Shown: in pieces, positions 13,128 through 28,000 of the stretch
Numbering within the stretch: the first letter of the stretch is position 1
How the letters are laid out: each line of letters begins with the position of its first letter
DNA from: Theodoxus fluviatilis
Lineage: Eukaryota; Mollusca; Gastropoda; Cycloneritida; Neritidae
Direction of reading: 5' to 3'
Length of the DNA: 64,000 bases
Assembly: GCA_034096865.1 (NCBI GenBank)
Contig: JAWQFJ010028913.1
Location: forward strand, 1-64,000
Notes under the pieces: generated by a model
Seen by the model: the letters and a program-made list of their open reading frames with translations, nothing else
Databases searched by the model: none
Told to the model about the DNA's origin: nothing
Translations under genes and position numbers: made by a program

Positions 13128-15635
13128 GAGTCATGTGCGGTAACCAATGGTGTTGAGTGCACAATGGGATGGCATTATTCAGTGAGGATTTGAGAGATGC
13201 TGATCAATCATGCAGAAATGACCTGGGGTCAAGCAACTGTGCAAACTTACTGGCATGACAATTTCCTCATCAAGCTTCTTCAGACTCAAGCGTTGTTCAA
13301 GTTTAGCCAGTTTGAGAAGCTACCATATGGGAATTGAAAAACAAACCTGCCAAAATGGGGCAACAAATAGGGAAGCTGTATTCTGCTTGTCAAGCCATGA
13401 AATCATGGAGTAAAACACTATTTCATATAGAAACCTAAACAATAAGAAATTGCAGCAACTTTCACTTCACATACACCATGTGCCATCCAAATCAAACTTT
13501 CTTGCAAGTTGGCTTCATATCATTCCTTTACTTACAGCTCACCACACTCTTTCTCTCTCCATCAACCTCACTTACATCTGATGCCATCATTAGTTTCACA
13601 CCCTCCACCTGTCATTCCATATGCCCTGGCATTTGACTGATTATGGTCAGACAGAGACAGAGGCAGCATGGCATACAGGCAGAAGGAGACAGTAGAATAA
13701 AGAGATAGGCAGACAAGTGGAAGGCTGAGGACATGGATGGGCAGGGAAAGGGAGAAAAGGAGGAAGAGAGGGAGAGAGAGGTGACATGAGCTACAGACTT
13801 ACATTGACAGAAGAGGCAGGCAAGGGCTGAGTCTGTACTGAGGAGACAACATTCTGAGGCGATGTGACTATGAAGGCATTCTGTCTCTACAACACACAAG
13901 ATCAACAAACATAATCATCTGTATCTTTCATGATAATGAAACTGATTTTGCATTAACACCTTATGATTTATTTTAAAAAGTTAGGGGGGAAAAATCTGAA
14001 TTTACTTGTCATGGTGGACACACTTGCTAAGCAGCTTCAGTTTACATTTCAACACAGTTCAATATTTTCCCTGCTTTCTGCTGCAGGCAAAACTACAGTC
14101 CAGCAAATGGAGGAATAGGCAGTGTTGTGCTGTGCTGTCAACTCGAACATGAGACAGAGAGCTGGCGATCACTGTACCTGTAGGGTTGGTCTGGGGGCCT
14201 GTCCCTGCATTGACACTTGCATTCTCTGCTGCTGCGGCTGCTGCTGCTGCTGCTGTTGCTGTGGCTGCATTTGCTGCTGCATTTGTTGAAACATCTGATT
14301 CTGAGCCGGTGCATGACCAGGCATCATGCCTGCACAGAGGAAAAACAGAACAGTTGAGTTTTGTGTGTTGGCAGACGATAAATAGCTGCAATCGATAACA
14401 GGCAGACAAAGATAAAGATGAGGAAGGCTGACAAGACTATAATCAATACCAGCTGTGAAGCTATTGATGTACCACAACTGCAAACATATTTTGCATAGGA
14501 GAAATAATAATTGTCATATTAGTAGTAGTACATGTACTAGTATTAATATAGTTTTAGTAGCAGTAATGCTGTAGTAAAGATGACAAGCAACGCAATATTA
14601 AATTTTAAGGTTTTAACAAATATATTAATAGTACGTTATAAATGTCAGTCATCTAAAACTTTCAAAAACTAAAAACACAAGAAAAAATGTGAATATTAAT
14701 ATTTGTTCTCTTTCACCTGCTCACAAATATGTACCATCATGAACACAGCGATAACACAGGTAAGGCTCGTTTAAATGACAATACTTGTGCTGAATTCACC
14801 AACATACATTTCTTTCCACAACATAGCTTGGATAGCATCACCACAAGTCGCACACACATTTTGGTTTATTTTCCTCTTTGTGTTAAAACAAAGCTTGTAA
14901 ACTTGGGAGAAAACACAAACAAAAGTGTTTAAATTTGACAATCTTTATAGTTCACTCCATCACTGCCCATCATCTTCAGACGTCCATCCCCAGTGCCATG
15001 TTAAACAACAACATAGGTCCAAAGTCAGTACTTGCTCTCAAATGACTTCAAGGGCTCAGAATTCTCTCAGAAGCATACTCTGTTACTCCCTACGTTCTTT
15101 CATGTAGAGAAAAATTGTACTCAATGTTCAAAATTGATTGTGCATGAGTTTAGATTGCAGCGTGATTATTATTACTATTATTATTATTTTTTAAGGCTTT
15201 TAAGTTGCTGGAATTGGTTCTACCCACAATTCTCACAAATGTGTAGACAAGAGAGATGTCAACATGTATGTAATGGGGTGCTCAAAGCGCATCAATCCCG
15301 GAGTAAAATCATGTTTTCAGATGCGTTTTGAAAGATGTGAAATTAGTCACATGATCTCAAGAACTTAGGAGTGTCATTCCACAGAACTGGTCCAGCAAAT
15401 AAAAAGAGTTCTGGCCATTTTCCCCTAAGATTCATGTTTGGTTTCTTTAGCAATCCTTGCAATGAGGACCTGAGGTTTCTCAGGAGTATAGTTAGCAACT
15501 CCCTCAGGAAAATAAGCACATATAGTCAAACACTTGTACACAAGGCAGAGAATATTAATTCTACTCCCAGAGTAACAGGCAGCCAACAACGTTTTCTCAG
15601 CACTGGGGATATACATGCCTTCAGTGGTAAGAGTT

Positions 15636-15669
<34 letters not shown>

Positions 15670-16060
15670 CTTTATTGTCCTCATTGATCACAAGGAAATT
15701 CGTTTTGTCGGTGGCAAAAACATAATACATACATACAAAAACAAAAACAGTTCAACATTAATTAACTCAATCATATCATTCAAGTTATGGAGTCCATCAG
15801 AGGCAATTCAATTTAATAGAGAAACATTTTACACCAAAACAAGTAATCACAGAAGGAACAAAGACACAAGCATGCACATCAAACAATCATCGTCACGCAA
15901 TAACACATACCCGATCTTCATCCATAACACATGTACAAGAACACCCCCCCCCCCCCCCCCCCCCCCCCATCATGTTCATCATCCTGCATGCACATCAACA
16001 ACCACACTCGCACAGCACACATAACACATACACGATCATCATCGCATAACGCATGCACAC

Positions 16061-16091
<31 letters not shown>

Positions 16092-19000
16092 ACACTCTCA
16101 CATGTTACTCCTTGTTGTTACAGACATAGTTCACACCATTCATAGTCCTTTCTGTCACAGTTCACAGCACTACAAGTCCTCGTAGTCCCTTCACTTTACT
16201 CCAATCTCTCCGTCATATGTCACATCAATCCTGGTCACATAGTCACAACTCTCATCACTCATCCTCACAGTCACAGTTCACATCACCCACTCTTCAGTCA
16301 CAGTTCACGTCACTCCTGGTCCCACATTCACGTCAAGTCTCACAACAATCTTCATGCATACTACCCATTCACCGAGACTCGTTGAAGAGACGGATGGCTG
16401 TCGGGAGGAACGAATCCCTCATGCGGTTTGTTCTGGCAGGCCAGCACCTCAGGCGACGTGAGGATTCACGAGTGGGTTCGCATGACGCGAATGCCTGGTG
16501 CAGAGGGTGGCGGTCGTCAGATCGAATCTTGCCCATCTTCCTCATGGCCACACTGGGGTAGCGATCACTGAGAGGCTGGAGGTCGGAGCCAGTGATGGCG
16601 CCGGCTTCATCCACGACCTTCTCCAGCCTCTCCATGTCGCCCTTCCTGACACTGCTGTGGTAACACAGCTGGTTGAAGGAGACGACGCTCTCAATCGTCG
16701 CCTGGTAGAAGAGGTGGAGAATCTCAGAGTTGACGCGAAACTGCCGCAGCTTTCTCAAGAAGAAAAGCCTCTGGTTCGCCCGCTTGCACACGGCGTCCAC
16801 GTTCGGTGACCAATCGAGCTGGTTATCGATGATGGTGCCCAGGTATTTGTATGTATCAACCATCTCGACTGGTTCGCCCTTGATGACGATGGGATCGACC
16901 GTGGTCTTGTTGTCTCGTCGAAAGTCTATGATGAGCTCCTTGGTCTTGGTCACGTTTAGCTCCAGGAAGTTGTCGTCGCACCACTTCACCAGTTCCTCCA
17001 CGGCATTTCTGTACGCCGATTCGTCCTTCTTCAGGATGAGACCTGACAGGGATGTGTCATCTGCGAACTTCAGCAGCAGGTTCATGAGATCCCTGAGGCG
17101 ACAGTCGGCGGTGTACAGCGTGAAGAGCGAGGGTGACAGCACGCAGCCTTGAGGGGCGCCTGTGTTAGTGGTGATGGCGTCAGACAGAACCTGTCCAACA
17201 CGCACTCGCTGTGTTCGTTTCGTGAGGAAGCTGAAGACCCAGCTGATGAGGACTGGGTTGACGTCATACTCCAGCAGCTTCCTCATCATCAGATGAGGCT
17301 GGATGGTGTTGAAGGCGCTGCTGAAGTCAATGAAGAGGATCCTGGCGTACGAGGAGGGCTTCTCGAGATGGTCGGCTACGTTATGAACGAGGGTCAGAAT
17401 CGCATCTTCAGTACTCCGATTGCGGGAGTATGCAAACTGAAGAGGATCCTGGTGTTCCTCTGTCTCTGACCTCAACCTCCGAAGCACCAGCTTCTCAGCA
17501 CACTTGAAGGGGATAGAGGTGAGTGCTATAGGCCTGTAGTCGTTCATCGTCGCTGGTGCACGCCCCTGCGTTTTGAAGTGGTTGTGGTTTGTGAATGAGA
17601 TGGTCTGTAGTTCCAACAAGAAGGCTGCTGCAATAGTCCAGTTGGGAGAGGAAGAGGAAGATGAGGAGCATCGCAGTTGTCTTATCAGAGAGGAATCTCC
17701 TAACAGTTTTGATTAGTCTATTTTGCCAGTGAGAAACTTTGACAATATGATTTATTCGGTCCTCCAGAGTCAGATGTTTGTCTATGTGGACACCCAAATA
17801 CTTGATGTAGAGTTGGAACATCCTCACAATATGCCTTCAGACAGCAGTAGCCGAGGGAAACACTGCCTGCCATTGCTGACTGCAACATGGATTGTGACCA
17901 TTAGGATCAGCTGCTGCAACCCTATGATAAGATTAGAAAGACTTTGAAGCAGTGTAAAAAGTTCCCCCATCTGTTCTTGCAAACAGTTCTGCTGATGCAC
18001 ATAATCTCTACCAGAAGGCTGGACAGTGGTCATTCCTTGACTTCCAGAAGTATGACATACTGTTTGGTGAGGTCCCAGAACCAAATGTGGAGGACGCTCA
18101 AGCTGCCTGTCTGTGTGTGGGTCATTCCATCAACTCTTCCTCCCCACGAGGAGACAGAGTGGCCACAGAAGTGATGCAGGGTGCACCACAAGACTCAACA
18201 AGAGGAAGGATACTATCACGACTCATGTAACAAGGCCTTTAAATTATTAGTGCGGTCAGTGTTTAAGGTTGGCTAGTGCGCTCTGTCTGCTTTGTCTTGC
18301 TGTTTTCTTGCGTAGTGTAGTTTTCATTAGTGCTGGGTACCAGTACAGAGGATCGTATCGGTTTTTTACCGGTATTTTTGCATTTTACCGGTACTTTGTA
18401 CGGGTGTACCACGCTGACGGCATGCAGACCAATCCTTATGATAACACATGCACTTTAATAGCCGTTGACAATGACGTATGAGGTTGCGCAATAGTTATCA
18501 GTGCATCAGAAAACGGAAGGAGGATTTGTGGATTTGAGGATTTGAGAGAGAAAGAGAGAGAACGAGGAGGGTTAGAGGGAGGAGAAAGACAGGTGTGTGA
18601 GAGAGAGGGACAGAGAGGGAGAAGGAGAGATGTAAAATTAAACCTACACAGTTTTTTTTCTTTTCTTTTCTTTATTTAAAAAAAGAAGAAGCAGTAAATT
18701 AACTAAAGTTTCAAGTTTTTTGCGTAATACAAAAGCATATTAAAAAGAAAATCAAAGTCAAGCATCTTTGCTTCAAATCGGACATTTCAACATTTTAAAA
18801 AGAACCAAAGCACTGGAGTTTGGAAACTCAACGTCATATTCAAGTGCATCGTGCGAGGTTTAAAGTGTACATTGAAGAGTGATGTCTCCTCATGTGTGCT
18901 TGCATGTTCGACGTGCCTCCTCCTGCCATTTTGACTTGGGTGTTGCATGTTGTGCACACAGCAACTCTCTCATCAATTTGGTTGTCTGATTTCCGTTTTT

Positions 19001-22000
19001 TCAATCCAAAAAACCTCCATATGGCTGATTTGCCCCTCTCGTTCTTCACCACCATGAAAGAATTGTCCGCCATGGTTTTTTGTGACCTATGACAGTTATG
19101 TCCCTTGCGGTACGTATCGGTACAGTTGGCCGTACCGGTACAGCGTACCACGTCAATGGGCACCGGTTTTACCGGTATTACCAGTAAGTACCGCCAGCTC
19201 TAGTTTTCATGCAACATTATGGGTAATGCACATGGAATTTCGCGTTTGGGGTTCATCCCGTGCAAGGTTGGTCAGTTGGGGGCAGTTTGCACGGTAATTT
19301 GAACAATTGTAAGGTATTTAACCAGGGATTTGATGGGAGTAGAGGGGTGATTTTGAGCTTGGAGAACTGTTGGTTGATGCCGTTACTGAAGGTGTGATCG
19401 GTGCGGCAATTGTGGAAGGTTGGTTGATTTCTGTGTTTTGGAGAAGGAAGTGATGGGTTGCTTGATGGGGGAGTCTGGGGGGAAGAGTGACATGTGAGTG
19501 CCGGCATTCGCCATAGGCGAGTGCCTTCCTTTCTTTGGAATTGATTGGGAATACCAGAGTTGGCCGGGGGTTCTGGGAGTTGGCGCCTGTTGGTGGCCGT
19601 GTGGGTGGTTTGTCGAGAGTCTGTGAGATTGCCAGGGTTTTGTTAATGTCTTCGTTTTTTGTGTGTATGAGTTGTGATTGCATAGAGGGTGTTTTCCCTG
19701 GTTGTGTAATCGTCTGCAGTTTTTGTGTCCGAATTGTGGTTCCATAGAGGTGCATAGACCGACTTACCTATGCGGTCTTTTTGTCCGCTTTCTTTGCAAG
19801 TGTCATACTGTATTGTGTTTACTTTTCTTAATTTGCGCCTTTGTAATCCTTTGTAATAGATTGTACATCTGTGTGTGAAGAGTATACGAGTTTTGTTTTT
19901 GTGTAATAAATGTCGTCGATTGTCATGTGGTCGTTTGTCATGGTGGACTGACGAGCCTCAACACCGGCACCAGGTGGAGAAGCATACTTTGGGCGTGACA
20001 GATACAATTCCAGGAGTAACAAGAGTCACATACTGCAGGAGCCAGCAGCATCATGCATTGAACCATTAGAACTGCTTGATCTTATCACTTTCACTGAACC
20101 CTCCTACAAGTAAACATTTATACCTCTTCTGCCTGACAAGGTCTTTTTAGTTTTAAAAAGAGTGCCTTTTACTTATATTTTATCCGATTCCATCTGTTTT
20201 AATTTCAACATATTTCTGTGGTGTGTTTTATCAATAGCTGTTAGACGTGTATTCCATTCATCTATTTACAACTAAATGTTTGTCACCCAACATTTTGGGC
20301 TACATCGGTAAAATGACCAGGTCATCAACACCTGCCATGTGCTGCTGACCTGGTGAGTGGAAGAATGAAGAACTACATCCAAAGAAAAGAATAACACTAG
20401 GAGATAGCCACACCTAGATGAGAGGACTACACCCAGGGGAGAGAACTCCATCTAGAGAACTACACTGAGAGCACTACATCTAAAGGAGAGAACTACATCT
20501 AGAGGGAAGAGTTACATCTAGAGTAGAGAACTACACCTATAGCACTACATCTAAAGGAGAGAACTACATATAAAGGAGAGATCTACACCTGTAGGAGAGC
20601 ACTACATCGAGGGGAGAGTTACATCTAGGGGAGAGAACAGCTAGAGCACTACATCTAAAGGAGAGAACTACATCTAGAGAGGAGATCTACATCTAGAGAG
20701 GAGATCTACATCCATAAGAGAGGACTACATCTAGAGAGCACTACATCTCAAGGAGAGAACTACATCTAGAGAGGAGATCTACATCCATAGAAGAGGACTA
20801 CATCTAGAGAGGAGATCTACATCCGTAGAAGAGGACTACATCTAGAGAGCACTTCACCTATAAAAGAGGACTGCTATCAGAAAAGACGACTTTACCCAGA
20901 CAGAAACAGAGACAAACAAGGAAGAGCAGCAGCAACTATGGCCATTGGTCATTGGTCATCAAACCCAGTCAGTTGGTAAACCAAGACTTAACATTAAAGA
21001 TAGAGAGCTGGATTCCAAAAGACAAAACTAAAAAAGATGTGCATAATGGCTTGGAGGTGTAGGAACCCCTGGTTTGATGCAAAGGCAAAGCCCTAAGCAA
21101 GGGCTATGGCCAAAGCATTTGATCTTTCATTAACCCTGACTCTTACACCTCCAAGCAATTATGCGTCCCTTTTTTAGTTTTGTCCGGATAGAAAGTCTGT
21201 CTCAGGTTACTGACAATAGTGGAGAAAAGGACTCCAGGGTGGGGAAATTGAGCTACTTCTGTGTTTACCACAGGCAGCTGATGGACATCAACTCACCTCA
21301 CCAGACCACTTTTTCAAAAGAGCTGAAAGGTCTCCTATGTGTGTTGTAAAATATTTTGGCTTTTTAATAGTGGGAGGCCTTCCAGAGGATGACAGAAGCA
21401 GGTGCCAGCCCCCTTGCATAGAACCCTCTTGCCAACAAGGGCACAGTAAGGTCACGATGACCATCTGGAAATGATTCTTGCTGCTTCTGGTGCCAGCCTT
21501 TTTTCGTGAGCTCACATCAGCCGTCTTTGGGCTCCTGGCATTGCAAGCTTCACCAATGTAGAAATGGTCTCTATAGTGGATAACAATGATCACCTTCTAC
21601 TGCATTGTTCACTGGCTTTGGGCAGTTCGAGTGATGGATGGATGGGTGGATGGATAGATTTTTATGGCCTATCAGCCTTTAAGGTTATGTATGTACGGCT
21701 GCTGATCATGAAAATCATTAGAGTTGGTTAGAATCATAGCACTACCTTCCTAATTATTTGCCTCTTTGGAAATAGTAGGAGACACAGGAGTCCAATTCTT
21801 ACCCCTAACCCACAGGGGGGTCTGTTCATTTACTTCAGCGTCTTCCTGAAGGCTTTCACCAGCTCGCGTCATAAGCTCCACCGGAGAAGACTCTTCCTCG
21901 ACCATGTTGTTTTCAGATAGCGTTGTAGGCACTTCATTACTAAGCTACTATTTCTGGGAGGTGACACGTGCTTGAACATAGAACAAAGAAGGTAAGAATG

Positions 22001-25000
22001 TTCTAGAAAATTCTTTGACAATTAACGAAGGCTTCACAGCACACAAGCACAAACACTAACGACGGATAAATTATTCCCCATGTGGGTTCGGGGTAAGAAT
22101 TGGCCCACTGCATCTCCCTACATGATTCGCACAAGGCAAATAACACAACCGAAAGGGTCAGAGACAAGGGAAACACCTCAGCTTTGGGTCACGGGTAGCC
22201 TCACGCTTGGCTGACGACATGATCGAGAACGCGTTGCCCCTCGCGATTGCCAGCGAGATTCTCTGGAACAGGAACTGTGTCTGGCGTGGGTCACCTGTCA
22301 ACAGTGCAATCCGCTGGCCGATCTCTCGGATACATTCCGTTGCTGCTGGTCCGACCACTCCAGTCGTTTCGACAGCGAACGGGACGAAGTGGTACCGTTC
22401 CGTGGTAGAGGCGTACTTCCTCCTTTTCGAGCCTTCGTCAGACCGGCAGGCGTGGCCTGAGTCGATGGCGGAGTCTGTCATTGAAGACATCGCAAAAGAG
22501 TCAGAGCAGGTGGCGTCCCAAACAAGTGACTTGCCGTTCTTGAATGGGAATACAGTCACGCCGTCGGGGCGCCGCCTGTCTCCTCTGTCGAGGCCAACTG
22601 GTTCCAAAACGGAATACAGGCCTGCGGAGTCGAGCGACCGTTTGATGACGTCGTTGAGGGTGGCGTGGGAATCTCCCAGCATTGTAGCGGCATGAAAGCG
22701 GATGCAAGCTATAGATGTTGACTGTCTTGCCGCATCGACAGGGGTGGCTCTGGCACATCTGCTGGCCGAGGCGGAGAGAGACAGCGATCCTGAGCGTCTC
22801 GTCGTCTAGGAGGGTGCCGAGAGAAGTGGCGGGAATGGCGTGTAACCAGCAACCCTGTTGGGTTGTGCGGCCGAGCCCAGACAAACCAAACGAAGCTGGT
22901 TAAGACGGGGTCTGAGCTCGTTCGCGACAGCTTGACTGGCAGTGCGGTCCCAACTGTACTGGGATTCCGGGATCTCAGCATCTGGGAGCCCCTTCTGTCT
23001 CCAACGGCCAAGAGCGTCCTCTGGAGCTAAATCGTCGGCCGTGTTTTGGCCGAGGATGGCTTTGATGAGCTGCTTGCTGGAGTAGACAGAGGCCAGAAAG
23101 GCAGGGAGTGCCAAGTCGCTGGTGGTCCTAAGGCGTATGCCCCCCTCGGCCAGTGGTAGCGTTGCATGTCGCCAGCCCGTGACATCAAAAGCGATGTTGA
23201 GGAGGCGTTCGGCTGCCTCTTTCAGGACGCTGTCAAACTCGAGGAGCTCTGCCTCGGCAGCGTACGCTCGGCAGCTGCAGAGTGTGAAAAGGAGCTTTGG
23301 CGCCGCAAAGCAATTCCTGAGAAGGAACAGAGCAGGATGCGAATCGAGGTATTCGAGATGGGTCGTCATGGAGCGCAGACCATGTCTTTTTTTCTATTGT
23401 AGCCGACGTTGCGATCACACTGATTGGTGAGCCCAGCAGTTCCAGATGGTCCAGCTCCGTCACTCGGACACCGGGCAGGACATGTCTGAAATTGGCCAAG
23501 TGGGCAGCGAATTGCTCCGCAGGGAAACCAACATTGACGATTTCCGACTTAGCCGGGTTGATCTCCAGGCCGAGGGAGCTCAGTCTGTGGACGGCGGTCT
23601 CGACGTCATGCAGAACGGAGGCAGGGTTTCCACCAATCGTGGCGTTGTCCAGATACCACACATTCAGGTCAGACATGAGACCACGGGTGACTTCGTCGAC
23701 TGTGGCGGCGAACAGAACAGGTCCCAAGGGGTCTCCCTGTTGAACGCCAGTAGCCGACTCGATCGCCTTGCCGTCGGTAAGAATGGTAGAGGGGCGATGA
23801 TAGGCCAGGTGCACGAGCGGATAGGCTTCCGGTGCCTGTTTTAAGCAAGCTTCAAGAAGTCGATCTCTGCGGACGCTGTTGAATGCGTTTCTCATGTCGA
23901 GCTTCACGACGACTGCCGGGCCAGCGTCCCTGCGCCGCTCCACGAACCTGCGGACTGCATGAGCAGCACCCTCGCATCCGCCCCTCACCCCAACACCCAG
24001 TTGGACCGACTTGAACTCCACACTGAGACGGCGCACTATCAGTCAGCACACCACCTTCGCGGCCAACCGGCGGAAGGTATTGCCCACAGCGATAGGCCAT
24101 ATCCAGCCATCCTTCTTCCTGAGGGGGGTCAGGTTGGCAGCAAAAAGAAGTTGTCTGGCGACGTCCGGAATGTCTGCGGCGAGGATACGATTCACCAGGT
24201 TGATGATGGAGCAACGGAGACTTGCCCCAGCTTCGGCCATAGACCGTGAGACGAGGTCCTTGATGTGACCAGGGCGTTGACCATCGATGCCACCACTGCT
24301 GCTTCCGGCGAACGAAAGAAGGGCAGCCATAACGTCTTCCTCCATCGCATGTAGAGCAGTAACTCCAGTTGTTGGGGCTGGTGGTGTTAAGTCATCAGGG
24401 GCAGCCGGGTGTTTGAGGCGGAGCGAAGCCAAAACCTTGGGTGTCACCACGAGGACGGAGTCATTGGACGCAACAATTCTAACCGCGGCTGCAACATCAC
24501 CTTCCTTTAACTTGTTGTTGACTCTGGCTCGGAGTTTTTGTACTGATGCTTCAAGGCTATCACATGCAGCTAGCTGTGGCTGAGAGTTAGCCAAGACAGG
24601 CACATGTGGGGTGCGATTGGTATAGGAATAGATATTCTTCCTCAGATGGGCAACCGTCGATCTGCTCTCACTTCGATGGTCTAGCTGAAGCCTTAGAGCC
24701 AGTGGGGCAAAGCAACACAGGTGGAGCCAATCGGCGGCGGCATTGGTGTCGGGAGCCCGATCGATCGCGTCTGACAGAGCAGAGGCGGCACCCATTCGGC
24801 AGGATTTGGGGATCTTTAGTGGGATACGGCCACTTCTCTGCATGTCGTAGACTTTGCCTACTGCGTCCAGTATCGGTGTGGTGTCTTCTGCCTTACGATC
24901 AGGTGTATTGTCAATCTGGATGCAGCCAGGGCAGTTCCAGGCCGGGATTCTCTCAGAGGCCACCTTTGACAGTCTGGCGCAAGACAAGTGGGCAAGGCGG

Positions 25001-28000
25001 AGGCACTTGGAGCCCGAGCGACCGTACTTCCTCCGATTCGAGATGCCACAGATGCAGCAAATTTTGTCTGACCTGCAAATCAACAGATAACCTCTTTCAC
25101 GATCGGTGTCGTTGCTGCCCCGGACTTGCGGCGGCCGCTCAACGTCAGGGGGAACTCTGCCATTGGTTGGGTTGGCATTCGATGGCGGAGCAGTTGGATC
25201 CACGGAAAGGCGATCGCGTCAGGTCCCGCCTCCGACTGCACCAGGGAAACGCCTCGATCTTTGTTGACGGTGGGAAGACGGCATTGGGGAAGCCTTTGCA
25301 GCTGGTTTTGCATGGTGTTGGCAATGTAGAGGCAGCGAACCCTGAGTTTTTCTTTCAAGATGTGCGGAAGCATGATTTGCATTTCAGCAGTGATTCGTTC
25401 TTGCACTTTGTGTTTGAGAAATGTTGAGATTTCTTCTTTAGAGAGTACATTCTCAATGTTATCGACATATTTTTTATGCAGTAGTTGGTCTACTTCATCC
25501 AGAGACAGATTGTTGAGCGCCATTTCCTCTCTGACAAAACAGAAGGGACGTCAACCCGAAAATGTTTCAAGCAATGTTCAACCATCACTAAGGCACTCAA
25601 CACAAGTCAAGAGAAAAAGAAGAAGAAAAAAAAGAAAAAAGTAAAAGATCTTTCCTCATATTTCACCGCGACATTCTGTATCTTATGACATACTTAGACA
25701 CGTAGGTTTCAAGAAATATAAACATTCTCCAGAGCAAGACAAATTCCTTCTTATCACCACCAATGACATCACGTCATTCACCTCTATGCACTGTACACCG
25801 GAAGAAAAAAAAAGAAAAAGAAAAATAATTGGCACACAAAATCTAAACCACACACACACACACCCACACCCACACCCACACACACACACAAATGCACACA
25901 AATGCACACACACACACTCGAACAAAGTACTGCGGAGTCTTCTTTCACACAGTAACCCCCACAAAACACTGCAAGACAGTGAACTTGAAATCACAGGAGA
26001 GATTCCTGTTTTTCTCAGTGAAAAAGATGGAAGCAAGAAATCAGTGCCAGTTCCAACACCAGAACACTGCCTTAATGGACAGAAGACAAAAGTGGGCAAA
26101 GCATGAGGAGCGATGGATGGATGGATGGATGGATGGATGGATGGATGGATGGATGGATGGATGGATGGATGGATGGATGGATTGATGGATGGATTGATGG
26201 ATGGATGGATGGATGGATGGATGGATGGATGGATGGATGGATGGATGGATGGATGGATGGAGCGATGGATGGGTGGATGGATGGCGATGGGTGGATGGAT
26301 AGATGGATGGATGGATGGATGGATGGATAGATGGATGGATAGATGGATGGATGGATGGATGGATGGATGGATGGATGGATGGATGGATGGATGGATGGAT
26401 GGATGGATGGATGGATGGATGGATGGATGGAGCGATGGATGGATGGATGGATGGATGGATGGATGGATGGATGGATGGATGGATGGATGGATGGATGGAT
26501 GGATGGATGGATGGATGGATGGTGTGTTATGGCCTATCACAACTACAAGCCCCAGTCCTGTAAGGTTTTAGAGAAAATGACACATAATACGGTTGATTTG
26601 TTAAAAAATAATTTCAAACTACTATAGGATTTAGCCTCAGGAGCAGTTAGGAGGGTTACAGGACATTAAGAGTTTAGCACGAAAATCACGAGTAGAGTTG
26701 ACGAAAATCAATTCACGATGTCCCTATTTATTCGACTCTTATGAAATGCTTAGGGAGATGTGGTGGATCTATTCTTAATCCCCCAACCCACAGGGGGCAT
26801 AGGGATTGAGGTTGTGAGAGGGGACGGGGAAGGGCAAACAGATGAGTGCATGGGATGCAGTTGTAACAGATGGTTGCAGTTTGGTTGATTGTGACTAAAT
26901 CCCGTGTGCAGGCGGGTGCCGATTGGTTGTCTAAAATAGTTGCACACAACTCAGTTACATGAAACTGTCTCTGTCAATGGCCTTCTTTCTTCTCCCAGAG
27001 CACTCAAGTACGGAGTCCCTCAGGGCTCGGTGCTTGGGCCAGTTCTGTTCACACTCTATACCCTGCCCTTTTCTGACATCATCAAAGCCCACAACTGCAA
27101 TTTTCACAAATATGCTGACGACACCCAGCTTCAAGACTCCGCTCCTCCTCGTGACCTGTCTATCATTCTCCACAACTTATCTCTCTGCATTTCCTCCATC
27201 AAAGACTGGATGCTCCAAAACAAACTCTGCCTGAATGACAGCAAAACTGAATCCCTCTGTGTGGGTTCTCAGAAGTCACTGTCTCTTGTTTCTGATCACT
27301 TTTTGGAGGTGGGTGGGACTGAAATTCCATTTCAAAAGTCTGTTAGGGATCTGGGTGTTTTGATTGACTCAACACTCTCAATGCATGAACAAATCAGTCA
27401 GATTTGCCGCTCCTGCAACTTCCAACTGAGAAAGATCTCCTCTGTCCGTAGCTTTCTCACACAAGAGGCTGTCATTCAGCTTGTCACTTCCTTCATTCTA
27501 AGCCGTCTCGACTACTGCAACTCCCTGCTTGCAGGACTACCATCCAAACAAATCTCTCGCCTTCAGCGGGTTCAAAACAACGCTGCCCGTCTCATTTTCA
27601 GAAAATCCAAGAGAACACATGTTACCCCTCTTTTCATGAAACTCCACTGGCTTCCTGTTGAGTACAGGATCCAGTACAAACTCGCCACTCTCGCCTTCCG
27701 TTGCTTTGATGGAACTCTGCCGCCCTATCTCTCATCTCTTCTTCAGATCTACCAACCCTCTCGCTCTCTCCGCTCAGGCTCCGAAAAACTTCTCTGCAAA
27801 CCTAAAACCACCACCAAATCCTTTGGCCAGAGATCCTTTCACTTTCAAGCACCTTCTGTCTGGAATGCTCTGCCGTCATCTCTCCGTGGCATCACTTCTC
27901 TTCCTTCCTTCAAATCTAACCTCAAGACCCATTATTTCCGTAAAGCTTTTTCAGTGTAGTGCCCCTAGGGCCTGACTGCTTCCTGAGAACAGTTAGTGCA

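Noticed and set aside
23122..24583. Plus-strand open frames opposite the RLE-type LINE
   Set aside because: Shadows of the minus-strand element, whose motifs are recognisable.
26103..26627. WMDG and HPSI repeat proteins
   Set aside because: Translations of a (GGAT)n array forming a SINE tail; the same occurs at 38164-38415.
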